Source of the DNA: Solea solea
Taxonomy: Eukaryota > Chordata > Actinopteri > Pleuronectiformes > Soleidae
Assembly (NCBI RefSeq): GCF_958295425.1
Contig: NC_081153.1
Coordinates: 434,001-498,000 of the forward strand
Length of the DNA stretch: 64,000 nucleotides
Direction of reading: 5' to 3'
Below are positions 22,542-33,135 of this stretch, piece after piece (the stretch's first letter is position 1; each line of letters starts with the position of its first letter). Below the pieces are notes generated by a model, which saw nothing but the letters and a program-made list of their open reading frames with translations, did no database searches and was not told the origin of the DNA. Made by a program: the position numbers and the translations under genes.

Positions 22542-25500
22542 ATGGTTAATAAGATGAATACACTCAGGCTTGTCACTTGGAATGTGCGTGGAATTGGCTC
22601 GAAACATAAAAAACATAAAGTCCTCAACCACCTAAATAGTCTCCAAGCAGACATTGTCTTACTACAAGAGACTCACTTAGCTAAGTCAGATTGCCAGCTC
22701 ACCTCATCACAATTTCCCCACATATACACAGCAAGCTACAACTCTAGACAGAGAGGAGTCGCCATCATGATCAATAGAAAATTAAACTTCATACATAAGA
22801 ACACTATGATAGACCCAGAAGGTAGATTTATAATACTTCACTTATTAATCAATAATACAAACTTCTGTATATCTAACATATATGGTCCTAATGTTGATGA
22901 CCCCTCCTTTTTTCACACTTTCTTCTCCTCACTGTCCACTCACTTAGACACAACACTGATAATAGGAGGGGACTTCAACATGGTACTCAACCCAGAACTT
23001 GATAGGCTCAGTAAGGCAGGAACAACACGGAACTGGCAATCAACAGAAACACTTAAACAATACATGAGTGATTATGGTCTTTGTGATGCTTGGCGCTCCT
23101 GTCATCCAGCTGATAAAGAATACACCTTCTTCTCACCTGTACACAATTCCTACTCTAGAATTGACTTCTTTCTCACCAACAGCTCAATTCTATCAGACGT
23201 CACAGACACTTTGATTCACCCTATCACCATTAGTGACCATGCACCAGTTTCACTAAAGATAACTAATAAGGCCATCACACCACCAATCAGAAACTGGAGA
23301 TTTAATACATCATTACTAGATGATCCAAATTTCATCAAATACTTTGAAAAAGAGTGGTTAATTTTTCTAGAAACAAACGACCTGCCAGGAACACAACCAG
23401 ATGTCCTCTGGGAGGCAGCAAAAGCAGTTATGAGGGGTAGAATAATCTCATACTCCTCATTTAAAAAGAAGAAAGAAAACCTACTGGAATTAGAACTACA
23501 ACATAAAATAAAAACATTAGAGACTGCCTATGCTGCATCCCAAGATGAGAACCTGCTGAATAATATAAGAAAATTAAAACTTGAATTAAACAAAATAATA
23601 GAAAGGAAAACGCAGTTCCAACTGGAGAGATTACGCTTGGAAAACTTTGAACATAACAATAAATCCAGTAAATACCTAGTTAACCAACTTAAATTAAACA
23701 AAGAAAAAACAACTATCCACTCTATAAATGACCCAGACGGTAAACTAACCCATGCACCAGAAGAAATATACAAAATTTTTAGAGATTTCTATAAAAACTT
23801 ATACTCATCAAACAATAACTCATCAAGTACAGACATAAACACATTTTTAAACTCCATAGATCTACCAAAACTTAAAAATGAACAGGTTAATTCTATAGAG
23901 TCCCATATCACAATAGCTGAACTAAATGAGGCCCTACACCATATGCCAAACAGGAAAGCCCCAGGACCAGACGGATTCCCAGTGGAATTCTACAAAACAT
24001 TCTGGTCCATACTAGCACCAACATTCTATAAAATGATAATAAAAATCAAGGAAAGTAACACTCTCCCCACACACATAAATACAGCACATATCTGTCTCCA
24101 CCTCAAACCTGAGAAAGACCCGTCACTCCCATCCAGCTATCGCCCCATCTCACTCATAAATGCAGATCTTAAAATCATCTGCAAAGCCTTAGCAAGGAGA
24201 CTGGAAAAAATCACCCCCTTCATAATTCACCCAGATCAGACAGGATTCATTAAGGATAGACATTCAACTAATAATACACGCAGATTAGTAAATATAATAG
24301 ACTACTGCACAATCAATAAATTTAGAGCAGCAGTGGTTTCACTAGATGCAGAAAAAGCATTTGATAGAGTAAACTGGAAATTCCTAATTGCCACAATGGA
24401 AAAATTTGGATTCAGAGAAGAACTCATCTCCTGGATCAAAATTTTATACAGTTCACCCAGACCCTCTGTCAGAACAAATGATCAAACTTCTCCAAGCTTC
24501 ACTCTCCAGAGAGGCACCAGACAAGGCTGTCCACTCTCCCCATCGCTTTTTGCCATCTTTATCGAACCACTCGCAGCGGCTATTCGCACAAACAAAAATA
24601 TCAAAGGTATTCAAACAACAAAACTACATCACAAAATAAGCCTCTATGCTGATGATAGAGGCTTACTCACAAAGCTCTCTTTCTGAGACTATTACACTTC
24701 TTAATAAATTCTCAGCAATATCAGATTACTCGATAAACTGGGCAAAATCGATCATCCTACCAATCAACCATGACTTCAAATCATCACCATCCTGTCCTCT
24801 GAAATCTGGAAACATTAGATATTTGGGCGTAAATTTTTCCTCCAGGCTGTCAGATCTAGCACAATTAAACTATACCCCACTACTTAAATCAATAGAGGAT
24901 GACCTCCTACGATGGAATTCCTTACCTATATCACTTATGGGAAGAGTTAACACCATGAAAATGATGATCTTACCAAAAATCAATTACCTCTTCTCAATGA
25001 TTCCAACTAAACCCTCACCAATCTGGTTTAAATCCTTAGACTCTGCCACCACAAAATTCCTCTTGAAAACCAAACCAGCACGCATCAGTTTAAAAACACT
25101 CCAAAAAGCAAAAGCCTATGGTGGTCTGGAACTTCCAAACTACTTCCAAACTACTTTCTTGCAAATAGGCTTCACTATGTCCAAAAATGGTTTCAACCCA
25201 AACCACTGGACAGTCTGTGGCTACACATCGAACAAACACTCTGTAATGAAATTAAAATCTCCGATCTACCATTTATAAGCAAAACCATCAAACGGCATCA
25301 GTGCTTTAAAAGCATAAATATAAATACCTCCTTGTCAGCCTGGTGGGAATTTATCAAACTCACTGGGTCCTCGCATATCCCATGTAAATATACCCCAATC
25401 TGGAATAATCCAGACATACTACGGAATAAAACAACACTAAAACTCAAATCATGGCAAGAAAAAGGTATAAGGCACCTGGAACAAATTCTTCAAGATAACA

Positions 25501-25545
25501 AATTCATTCCATTTCAGAACTTAGTGGAACAATATGGCATTAATC
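22542..25545 (+). pseudogene. L1/Tx1-like ORF2: AP endonuclease + reverse transcriptase, frameshifted
   Basis: The first 714 codons are open. The endonuclease carries TWNVRGIG, IVLLQETHL (catalytic Glu), IIGGDFNMVL and SRIDFFL, then TISDHAPVSL. A lysine/leucine-rich spacer follows. The RT fingers and palm include NRKAPGPDGFPVEFYKTFW, SSYRPISLINADLKIICKAL and VSLDAEKAFDRVNWKFL (motif A). Motif B is GTRQGCPLSPSLFAIFIEPL and motif C is ISLYADD. A one-base shift just after YADD (about 24655-24670) moves the frame to 24646-25278. A second shift near 25150, next to a small ACTACTT duplication, returns it for the thumb region (SAWWEFIKLTG, 25332-25545). The coding sequence fades into GC-rich DNA at 25545 without the usual C-terminal end. 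Its size and domain order are typical of the clade. Confidence 0.88.
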
Positions 25546-26395
25546 GTGGGTGCACTCCTGAGCGCCCGGTTCCTGCTCACCCCCCGGCCGTGTTGGGACA
25601 GGCGGTCTGGGTGAGGGCAGCAGTGGTGGCCATCGGACGTGGGGGATCGGATCCCCTGCGCTCGATCTGGGGGGTGTCCGGGAGGCATGGTTGTGGCTCA
25701 TCATGACGCACCTCCCTGAAGGTGCTGTGGTGGGCGGCAGTCTGCCTACCTGGCGGGGGTCGTCGGCGGGCGCAGATGCTCCTGGATGTTGGGGGACCCC
25801 TCTCCGGGGCACCGCGGGGTTGGGCGTGGCGGGTCCTTGGACCACTGACCCTGCCTCTACCTGGGGGGTCTGGACCGGCTCGGGAGTCTGCCTCTCTCCC
25901 GTCTCTGGGGGCCCCCTTGGCTGGTGGCCCTACGTGGGCCTCCGCCTGTCCCTCCCTGGGCTGGGGGGCGTGCGGTCGGCTTCTGGGGGGCGGTGGGGGT
26001 GGCTGTGGTGGGTATCTGACCGTGCCTCCCTGGTGGGCGGTCTGGGGGGGCTCTGCTCCCCCCGGTGGTGGGCTGGCCCTGCCCTTGGGCGCTGGCGGGC
26101 TCTGGGTGCGGGGACCCTGGGCCTCTGCGGCCTGCCTGGGTGTGGGGTGGTCCGGCCTCTGTCCGTGGTCTTGTCGCCGTCGGCCCCCTCGGGTCGACTT
26201 TGGGTGGGGGGGACTTCCCCCCCGCATTCCTCCGACTGGCCCCCTGCGGGATGGATGCGTTGCTATCCTGGGGGTGGTGGCTGTGGGCCTCTCCTGCCCT
26301 GTACGGCTACTGGGCGCCTGGATGATTTTCGGCCCGTCGCTGGGGACTGGCCGGACAAAGGCACGGTCCCCCACCAAGATTCCAATCACACCTAA
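25545..26395 (+). other. GC-rich 3' region of the LINE (non-coding)
   Basis: An abrupt change to very GC-rich sequence (G-rich on the + strand) runs for about 850 bp between ORF2 and the AT-rich tail. Long overlapping frames exist on both strands (for example 25577-26452 minus, 25691-26395 and 25722-26459 plus). They are rich in G/P/R/W and have no domains, as expected where stop codons are rare. I recall similar GC-rich 3' regions in fish L1/Tx1-type elements, so I read it as element sequence. Confidence 0.6.
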
Positions 26396-26734
26396 TGACA
26401 ACCCCTGCACATATACACTGATATGCACGATCACACACACACACGCACACACACACTAACACGCTAAGATAAATTAAATTTAACTGATATAACTGTTGTA
26501 AGCCCGGACATACTCTCTTGATGTGGTCGTTAACAATTACTATATAAACTGTATCTGAAAGTATGTTCTGTATACGCTAAATAATTTAAACTGTTTAATG
26601 TTATTAACCTGTTACTAACACACTAATGTCATCCTTAAGTTGTCTATGTTCTGTCTTATTAGGTATGTTCTGCCTACTTTATATAATTTCAATTTAATGG
26701 TACTAACCCATGTATTATACTGTTGTCCACCTTG

Positions 26735-26825
26735 CTCTCTCTCTCTCTCACACTCTCTCTCCCTCTCGATCTCTTTCTCTCTTCTTTTTTCTCCCTCTCT
26801 CTCTCTCTCTCTCACTCCCCATCCC
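26735..26825. repeat. CT-rich simple repeat
   Basis: CTCTCT-type repeats lie in the LINE 3' region just before its poly-A tail. Confidence 0.8.
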
Positions 26826-26950
26826 CTTGTCAGTCCACTCCCTGTCCCCCTGTCCGGTCCGACACCAAAAGGCATGCAGTCAATCATATTACATGTCCTG
26901 GGTACTGGACAGGACAGGATTTAAAAAAAAAAAAAAAAGTAACTTTTTTT

Positions 26951-27275
26951 TTTTTTTTTTCTGCCACCGCCAGGAGGCGATGTTTACAAACTTGACAGTT
27001 TTTGTATAGGCATCTTCAGCAAGGGCCCATAATCAATCGCCACAAGTTTAGTTAAGATCGGACCTTCCATCGCAAAGTTATAAGAGTTTCGTTGTGCGTT
27101 GCGAGAAATTCGGAATTTTCACCAAATTTGCAGCCCCCTATCTTGAAAACCATGATACTTATTAGAAACCTTTTGATAACTTAAGCTCCTCAACTTGTCC
27201 ACAGTGACCTCACCAAGTTTGAAGGTGATTCCATGAAAGCTCTAGTAGTAGTTTGTTCACATACCATCGCTGCGA
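26951..27275. repeat. Unclassified teleost repeat, right half
   Basis: It matches about 20700-21000: CACCGCCAGGAGGCGATGTT, ACCTTCCATCGCAAAGTTAT, AAGCTCCTCAACTTGTCCAC and AGTGACCTCACCAAGTTTGA. It is the continuation of 20330-21298 past the LINE insertion, or a second unit of the same repeat. Confidence 0.6.
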
Positions 27276-27279
27276 AATG

Positions 27280-27893
27280 GCTAATAACCTCTCCTAAACT
27301 TCTAGATAAGAGAGCTGCTCTGGACGCCGTCTCTCCTCATGAGACCAGGTTTCCCCCAGAAGGTTTGCCAGTTATCTAAAAAAACAATGTTGTTTTCTGG
27401 ACACCACTTTGACAGCCAGCGATGTCATCACTGGTCACATTGGGGAGAGGGCCAGAGAAGATTACGTTGTCCAACATAGATTTAGCGTACCTACACATAG
27501 ACTCAACATTAACTTTTGTGTCCTCGGATTGGCGTAATCGGGTGTCATAACTGCCGACACGAATCAGACATGACTTTACTAAATTTACGATCTGTAGCCA
27601 GCAGTTTCCGATAAGACTATGTCGCCCACTCTGGCCCCGGGAAAACACCTGACTGTGATCGCTGGCGTCGCTATTTTCAAGTTCCTCAGGATAGTGTCAC
27701 CAATTACCAGAGTTGGTTTCTCAGCCTGTGTGGTGCTCAGAGGGGAAAACTTGTTTGAGGTGTGAACAGGTTGGTGGTGGACAGGACTCATAGGCTAAAA
27801 ACTACGCCTCTTATTACGGACAGTCACCCAGCTGCCATGTTTGTCTCCCGGCTGCACGGGAGCTGCTGAGGGAGCTAATGCTATGTGGTCCGC
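27280..27893 (-). pseudogene. L2 ORF1 (SGNH esterase) fragment, antisense
   Basis: On the minus strand, frames at 27585-27791 and 27376-27648 give [20 protein letters not shown], then [15 protein letters not shown] (GDS-like block with Thr for Ser) and [11 protein letters not shown]. Next come [20 protein letters not shown] and [18 protein letters not shown]. This is the same ORF1 as at 29745-30280 in inverted orientation. The nucleophile position and the VGSNDTR block are altered and frameshifts are present. It is a dead fragment. Confidence 0.75.
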
Positions 27894-28675
27894 ACTGACG
27901 AAAGGGGACTGGGCACAGCCTGTTTTCACTGTTGCCCTCAGGGTAGAGGTACAGGTCAATCCAGGCCCGCACCTCTAGGTTTGCAAACACCTTTTATCCA
28001 AGTGCAAGACACAGTGTAACACCAGTGGAAGAACAGGAAGTGACACAATACGTTACCGCCCGGCCTCAGTCAGTCAGCCAAATACTGGGTGGCTGTTCCC
28101 AGACACAGCCTGTTTCTCAATATCCATACTTGTGCGTACTTGCGTACTCCCTTACTTGTGAAAACGTCATCAGCCTCAGTCCAAGTTCTGTTCTAATTCT
28201 CAAGTAATGGAACAGCAAGGACAGTTCTCAGTTGTATGTATGCATCGGAGGTGACTTAAGCATACTTGGGATGGCCATGTATCCAAGAATACATTTTGGC
28301 AGAACATAGCAGCAGACAATAGAAGTATAAATCTGAAATAAATATTTTTCTGTGTCCTGAAACGCAGTTTTAACATCATTTGAGGCAAGAAATTAGTCAT
28401 TTAGAATTCAAACATGTGATTGGTGTATTAAGATATGACATATTTATAGTTTAGCAGCGACATTTGTCGGAGGTGATCAGCTCCGCCTCTACGGATGCTC
28501 GGTGCTCACTGTGCCCGGTGCAGAGCAGCGTTACCTTGGCCTGTCCTGATGAAATGATCCGCTGGCTCAGACGTCGCTGTCATTAGATGCTTGGTGTGAT
28601 AGATAGATTTGTTGTTGACGTGTTATTTTGTTTTTAATGGAAACGTTTTGACCTGACAGTTTGAAAGTAACAATT
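27894..28675. other. Unassigned sequence upstream of the CCHC ORF
   Basis: The stretch 28105-28440 (CTCAATATCCATACTTGTGC, then TTGCGTACTCC) looks like a non-autonomous DNA element, but its ends were not resolved. The 28440-28675 part is GC-richer and may be the 5' UTR of the CCHC ORF. No promoter motif can be named with confidence. Confidence 0.35.
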
Positions 28676-29335
28676 ATGGAACTTTTGAAGTGTGTGCGGG
28701 AGTTGTGCGGTGGCTTAATGGCCTGCCGCTACACCGGAGAAAACAAATACGAAGTTACAATGACCAGTGCTATGGGGAAAACAAGGCTCCTGGACGGCTT
28801 CAAGATCGGCACAACAACTGTTTTGGCAAACAAACTCGACAATGATGAACTGGTGGTATCTTTCCTAGGCCTCCCGGCCTACACCACGGACAAGGAAATT
28901 CTGGACAAACTACACGGATGGGGGGTCTCAGCGGTGTCACCGATAAAGAGGAGAATGTGGCCGGGGACCAACATCGCAGATGGGACAAGATACTTAAAGG
29001 TAAAGTTCAATCAGATGGTGCAGTCACTCCCTTATTCTGCCACTGGTCCTGAATATTTTAGAGTAATACATGATCGGCAAGTCAAAGTCTGTCGTATGTG
29101 CATACAGCCAGGACACATCCTACGGAATTGTCCAGAATTTTGTTGTCACCGCTGTGGAGTCCAGGGGCATTATGCGAGAGAATGTATTAAAACTGTGAAG
29201 AGATGTGAGCTTTGCCACAATAATAAAGATAACTGTATATGTAATTATAGTTGTTCTGAATCAAATAATGAGTCAGACTTGGGTGCAGAGCAGGCACAGA
29301 TGAGCTGTGTAGACAGCTCGGGAGAGGAGGATTAA
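28676..29335 (+). CDS. CCHC zinc-knuckle ORF1/gag-like protein of a LINE (intact, orphan)
   Basis: The 219-codon intact frame starts ATGGAACTTTTGAAG; the in-frame TTG at 28661 is a less likely start. The N-terminal half holds a gag-like fold (GENKYEVTMTSAMGKTRLLD, then LVVSFLGLPAYTTDKEIL and GTRYLKVKFNQMVQSLP). The C-terminal half has successive zinc knuckles: CRMCIQPGHILRNC, CHRCGVQGHYAREC and CELCHNNKDNCIC. An acidic tail ends CVDSSGEED. This matches ORF1 proteins of Tx1-like and related fish LINEs, often annotated as ZCCHC3-like. The protein probably binds nucleic acid. No ORF2 follows; an L2 begins immediately downstream. It is therefore either a stranded ORF1 or a co-opted copy, and the sequence cannot decide which. 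Confidence 0.7.
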   Translation: MELLKCVRELCGGLMACRYTGENKYEVTMTSAMGKTRLLDGFKIGTTTVLANKLDNDELVVSFLGLPAYTTDKEILDKLHGWGVSAVSPIKRRMWPGTNIADGTRYLKVKFNQMVQSLPYSATGPEYFRVIHDRQVKVCRMCIQPGHILRNCPEFCCHRCGVQGHYARECIKTVKRCELCHNNKDNCICNYSCSESNNESDLGAEQAQMSCVDSSGEED

Positions 29336-29481
29336 CTGATCGATTAACTGAATAAACACTAGTTTTATTACTAATACTAGTACTAAGACTAATACTTTCA
29401 CCCGCTACTTTTGCTTTAACTCGTTTACGTCGATCACGTACAGTGTTTCCTTCTTTGCCAGCGTAATTTAGCTTAGCAGCG

Positions 29482-30280
29482 ATGGCTTCTCTCTCTCCCT
29501 CTCCTTCTCCTTCTCTCTCCTGTGTTGTGTGCCACATGTTTAGCTACTCCTCTGCCTCCTTTAGCGATACTTGTGAAAAATGTAGCTTACTGGCTAGGGT
29601 GGAGGCGAGGCTTAGTGAAGTAGCAACTCGGCTCCGGACCACATAGCATTAGCTCCCTCAGCAGCTCCCGTGCAGCCGGGAGACAAACAGGGCAACTGGG
29701 TGACTGTAGTGTTAAGCCTAAGAGTCCTGTCCACCACCAACCTGTTCACACCTCAAACAAGTTTTCCCCTCTCAGCACCACACAGACTGAGAAACCAACT
29801 CTGGTAATTGGTGACTCCATCCTGAGGAACGTGAAAATAGCGACGCCAGCGACCACAGTCAGGTGTTTTCCCGGGGCCAGAGCGGGCAACATAGAGTCTT
29901 ATCTGAAACTGCTGGCTACAGATAATCGTAAATTCAGTAAAGTTATTATTCACGTCGGCAGTAATGACACCCGATTACGACAATCGGAGGTCACTAAAGT
30001 TAATGTTAAGTCTGTGTGTAGGTACACACAATCTATGTCTGACAACGTAATCTTCTCTGGTCCTTTGCCCAATGTGACCAGTGATGACATGTATAGCCGC
30101 ATGTCGTCATTCAATCGCTGGCTGTCGAGGTGGTGTCCGGAAAACAACATTGGGTTTTTAGATAACTAGCAAACCTTCTGGGGGAAACCTGGTCTCATGA
30201 GGAGAGACGGCGTCCATCCCACTTTGGATGGAGCAGCTCTCTTATCTAGCAGCTTAGGACATTTTATTAGAAACCCATGA
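29482..30280 (+). pseudogene. L2 ORF1: cysteine-rich N-terminus + SGNH esterase
   Basis: From ATG at 29482 a short frame gives serine/proline-rich sequence and a CVVCHMF...CEKCSLLARVEARL Cys pair motif, stopping at about 29645. The esterase part follows in other frames, up to 30280. It carries [17 protein letters not shown] (block I, catalytic Ser), [33 protein letters not shown] (block III, GxND) and [14 protein letters not shown]. The C-terminal RDGVHPTLDGAALLS supplies the Asp-x-x-His dyad, after a stop at 30169 and a frame change. SGNH esterases in ORF1 of CR1-like elements are known; their exact substrate is unsettled. The catalytic residues are intact but the frame is broken. Confidence 0.75.
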
Positions 30281-30331
30281 CAATCCAGAGCTGAGACCAG
30301 GACACAGAGTTGCAGTCTTTCATGCTTCTCT

Positions 30332-32460
30332 GTGCTTCTTTTCGAGCAGTCACCAATTAAAAACCCCATTGAGACTGTGTCTGTCCCTCGACCTACTAAA
30401 GTAAAAACTAAAGTAAATAAATCAATAACAAACAGAAGAGGAGTAAGACATTCTAACTTAATAAAGATTAATACAAACAATAAAATAGAGTCAAATAATA
30501 CCACTTTTAAATGTGGACTATTAAATATAAGGTCTCTCTCCTCAAAATCTGTTTTATTAAATGATCTAATTTCTGACAATTGTATTGATTTATTCTGTGT
30601 AACTGAAACTTGGTTACATGAAGAAGATTACGTTAGTCTAAATGAGTCAACTCCACCCACTCATGCTAATACCCATATTCCTAGAAGCTCAGGCCGAGGA
30701 GGAGGTGTAGCAGCCATTTTTAATACTAGATTATTAATCAATCCCAAACCCAAACCAGGATATTCATCGTTTGAAAGCCTTATTCTTAATCTATCTCATC
30801 CTAATTGGAAATCACAGAAACCAATTATGATAGTCACAGTTTATCGTCCACCTGCACCTTATTCAGAGTTCCTATCAGAGTTCTCTGAGTTCTTATCTGA
30901 GTTAGTGCTTAAGACAGATCAAATCATAATTGTAGGGGATTTCAACATCCATGTAGATGTTGACCGTGATAGTCTTAGCTGCGCATTTAACTCGCTGTTG
31001 GAATCAATAGGTTTTATTCAACACGTTAATAAACCAACTCATCGCCTTAGTCACACCCTCGACCTTGTTTTAACTTATGGTATTGATATTGATAACTTAA
31101 ACATAGTTCCTCAAAACCCTCTCCTTACTGATCATTATTTACTCACATGTAATTGTACAATAATGAACTACAATAACATAAATAAGAAATACTATCTGAT
31201 AATAATATGAATACATTCAAAGAGACAGTGCAACCTTTATTTAACTCGGTGCCATATGTCAGTACATCTGAAGGTACCGTTTGTGATTTTACTCCCGCCC
31301 TCATAGATAACCTTGTTGATAGTACAGCCGCCTCACTGCGTACTACATTAGATTGTGTTGCCCCTCTGAAAAAGAAAGTGGTGAATCAGATGTCTCATCT
31401 GATTCACCACTTTCTTTTTCAGAGAAAACTGAAAAAGATGGTGCTCGTCTCGAGCATGGTTTAACTCCAATACTCGTGCTCTTAAACAGGCTTGACGTAG
31501 ATTAGAAAGAAAATGGCGTTCCAATAACCTAGAGGAATTTTATGTAGCCTGGAAAGAAGTTTTGTAGTTTACAAAAAAGCCCTCCACAAAGCTAGAGTTT
31601 CCTATTAATTCTTTAATTGAAGAAAATAAGAATAATCATAGATTTGTTTTCAGCACTGTAGCCAGGCTGACACAGAGCCACAGCTCCACTGAACCATCTA
31701 TTCCTTTAACACTGAGCAGTGATGACTTTATCAACTTTGTTGTGAATAAAATAACATCAATTAGAGAAAAAATGGATCATCTCCTCCCTCATATTGGGAC
31801 TGACTCATCTTTTAGCACAAGAGCTTTAGAAGCACCAGGTGCACAGTTAGACAGTTTCTCTCCTATAGATCTCCCTGAGTTAACATCATTAGTTTCATCA
31901 TCTAAGCCATCAACCTGTCAGTTAGATCCTATCCCCACCAAACTGTTTAAAGATGTCTTTCCTTTAATTAACAGCTCTATATTAACTCAAATTAATCTAT
32001 CCTTATTAACTGGATATGTGCCCCAAACGTTTAAAATAGCAGTTATTAAACCCCTTGTCAAAAAAGTGACCCTTGACCCAGATATTTTAGCTAATTACCG
32101 ACCTATATCTAATCTTCCCTTTGTTTCTAAAATCTTAGAAAAGGCAGTTGCTAATCAATGATGTGAATATTTGCGCATGAATGGCCTGTTTGAAGATTTT
32201 CAGTCAGGTTTTAGATTAAACCATAGCACAGAAACAGCACTAGTTAAAGTTAGTAATGATCTTCTCTTGGCTTCAGATAATGGTCTAGTTTCTTTACTTG
32301 TCCTGTTAGATCTTAGTGCTGCATTTGACACCATTGATCATAATATTCTACTGCAGAGATTGGAGCAGACTCTTGGGATCACAGGTGCTGCCCTCTGCTG
32401 GTTTAAATCATACTTATCTGATAGATTCCAGTTTGTTCATGTTAATGATAAAGCCTTTTT
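30332..32460 (+). pseudogene. L2 ORF2: AP endonuclease and N-terminal RT, broken
   Basis: The endonuclease (30505-31190) has [34 protein letters not shown] (catalytic Glu), [11 protein letters not shown] and [14 protein letters not shown], then [12 protein letters not shown] and [10 protein letters not shown]. The spacer is disrupted at 31365-31423 by a perfect fold-back and then by stops. RT resumes at 31742-32161 (LDPIPTKLFKDVFPLI, then NYRPISNLPFVSKILEKAV). After a TGA near 32160 it continues at 32171-32460 (FQSGFRLNHSTETALVKV, then LLDLSAAFDTIDHNILL, motif A). The RT motif with YADD is lost in the 3' deletion. No activity is possible. Confidence 0.85.
31365..31423. repeat. Perfect 28-bp fold-back within L2 ORF2
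   Basis: The arms at 31365-31392 and 31396-31423 are exact reverse complements with a 3-nt TCT loop (arm core AAAGAAAGTGGTGAATCAG). The left arm is coding (APLKKKVV...), while the right arm replaces the expected continuation of the L2 spacer. Confidence 0.9.
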
Positions 32461-32572
32461 TCTCTCCACTGATGCCTAGTGTTTGCTCATTGTGTGAACT
32501 GTTGTGGTTCTCTGCTCTCCTTGATGTTGTCTATGTACAGTGCCTTGAGATAATGTATGTTGTGATTTAGCC

Positions 32573-33135
32573 AGTTATCTCAGACTAAATATCTGTTGAA
32601 AGATATATTTGTTGACTTAATATATGTTGAAAGTCTCTAGTGCAGTTCTCAATATTAGATTGAAGGCCGCCCTAGAAAAAAGTCATGTGTCATTTTTTTC
32701 TGAAAACGTCTATGGAAAAGTTTGTTTCCAGGTTAGTGTTTTAAAATATATAGCCACACTTGAGAACCCCTGTATTTAAGGTAAATTTCAGTAGTTTTCA
32801 GCCTGGACCCTATTTCTCCATGTACTTGTGTTCAGAACAAAACAAGTTTAATTCTTAAACTTTGTTTTCCATTCAAACTGTTGTCTGTTGTCTCTTTGTT
32901 TCAATAACTTTTGGTTCAGCTTACTTGAACATATCAAGGCAATCAGTTTCCTGATATTTTGCTAGTAATGTGAATGCTTAAACTTGTATGGATAACTTAT
33001 TTTTATGAGTACAGTTTAATTAACATGACTCACATGTTTAAGTAGTCAAAATTGACATTTTATAGTCAACCTAACTAATGATTTTGAGTTAACTATACTC
33101 AAGTTTACTGCCATTGTATGAGTTGTCTGAATTAA
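32573..33135. other. AT-rich spacer with a direct repeat around the MITE
   Basis: No gene is seen. The stretch at about 33069-33133 (ATGATTTTGAGTTAAC, then TACTGCCATTGTATGAG) recurs beyond the MITE at about 33748-33812 in diverged form. The MITE is therefore bracketed by a 65-bp direct repeat. Confidence 0.5.

Larger units (their letters stand above)
21313..26937 (+). mobile_element. L1/Tx1-like LINE, near full length
   Basis: The layout is: partial ORF1 (21352-21777), a CA-rich inter-ORF spacer, ORF2 with AP endonuclease and RT (22542-25545), a GC-rich 3' region (25545-26395), a CT-rich stretch and a poly-A tail (26922-26937). Near-identical flanks AAAGTTACTTTTTT (21299-21312) and AAAGTAACTTTTTT (about 26936-26950) look like the target-site duplication with one substitution. 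ORF1 is 5'-truncated at the insertion border, consistent with incomplete reverse transcription. Frameshifts in ORF2 make it inactive. Confidence 0.85.
29340..32572 (+). mobile_element. L2 LINE, near full length with 3' internal deletion
   Basis: The layout runs from a 5' region (29340-29481) and ORF1 with a cysteine-rich N-terminus and an SGNH esterase, through ORF2 with EN and part of RT, to the end of the 3' UTR. At about 32456-32465 the RT reading frame joins the 3' UTR directly. TTTTTTCTCTCCACTGATGC occurs here exactly as at 18598-18617, so the RT palm, C-terminus and most of the 3' UTR are deleted. The element ends near 32572 without the AATTC tail. Confidence 0.85.

Noticed and set aside
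25577..26452. Long minus-strand frame (291 codons) and overlapping plus-strand frames of 234-245 codons
   Set aside because: They arise in very GC-rich sequence where stops are rare, occur on both strands at once, are dominated by G/P/R/W and have no domain; best explained as LINE 3' sequence.
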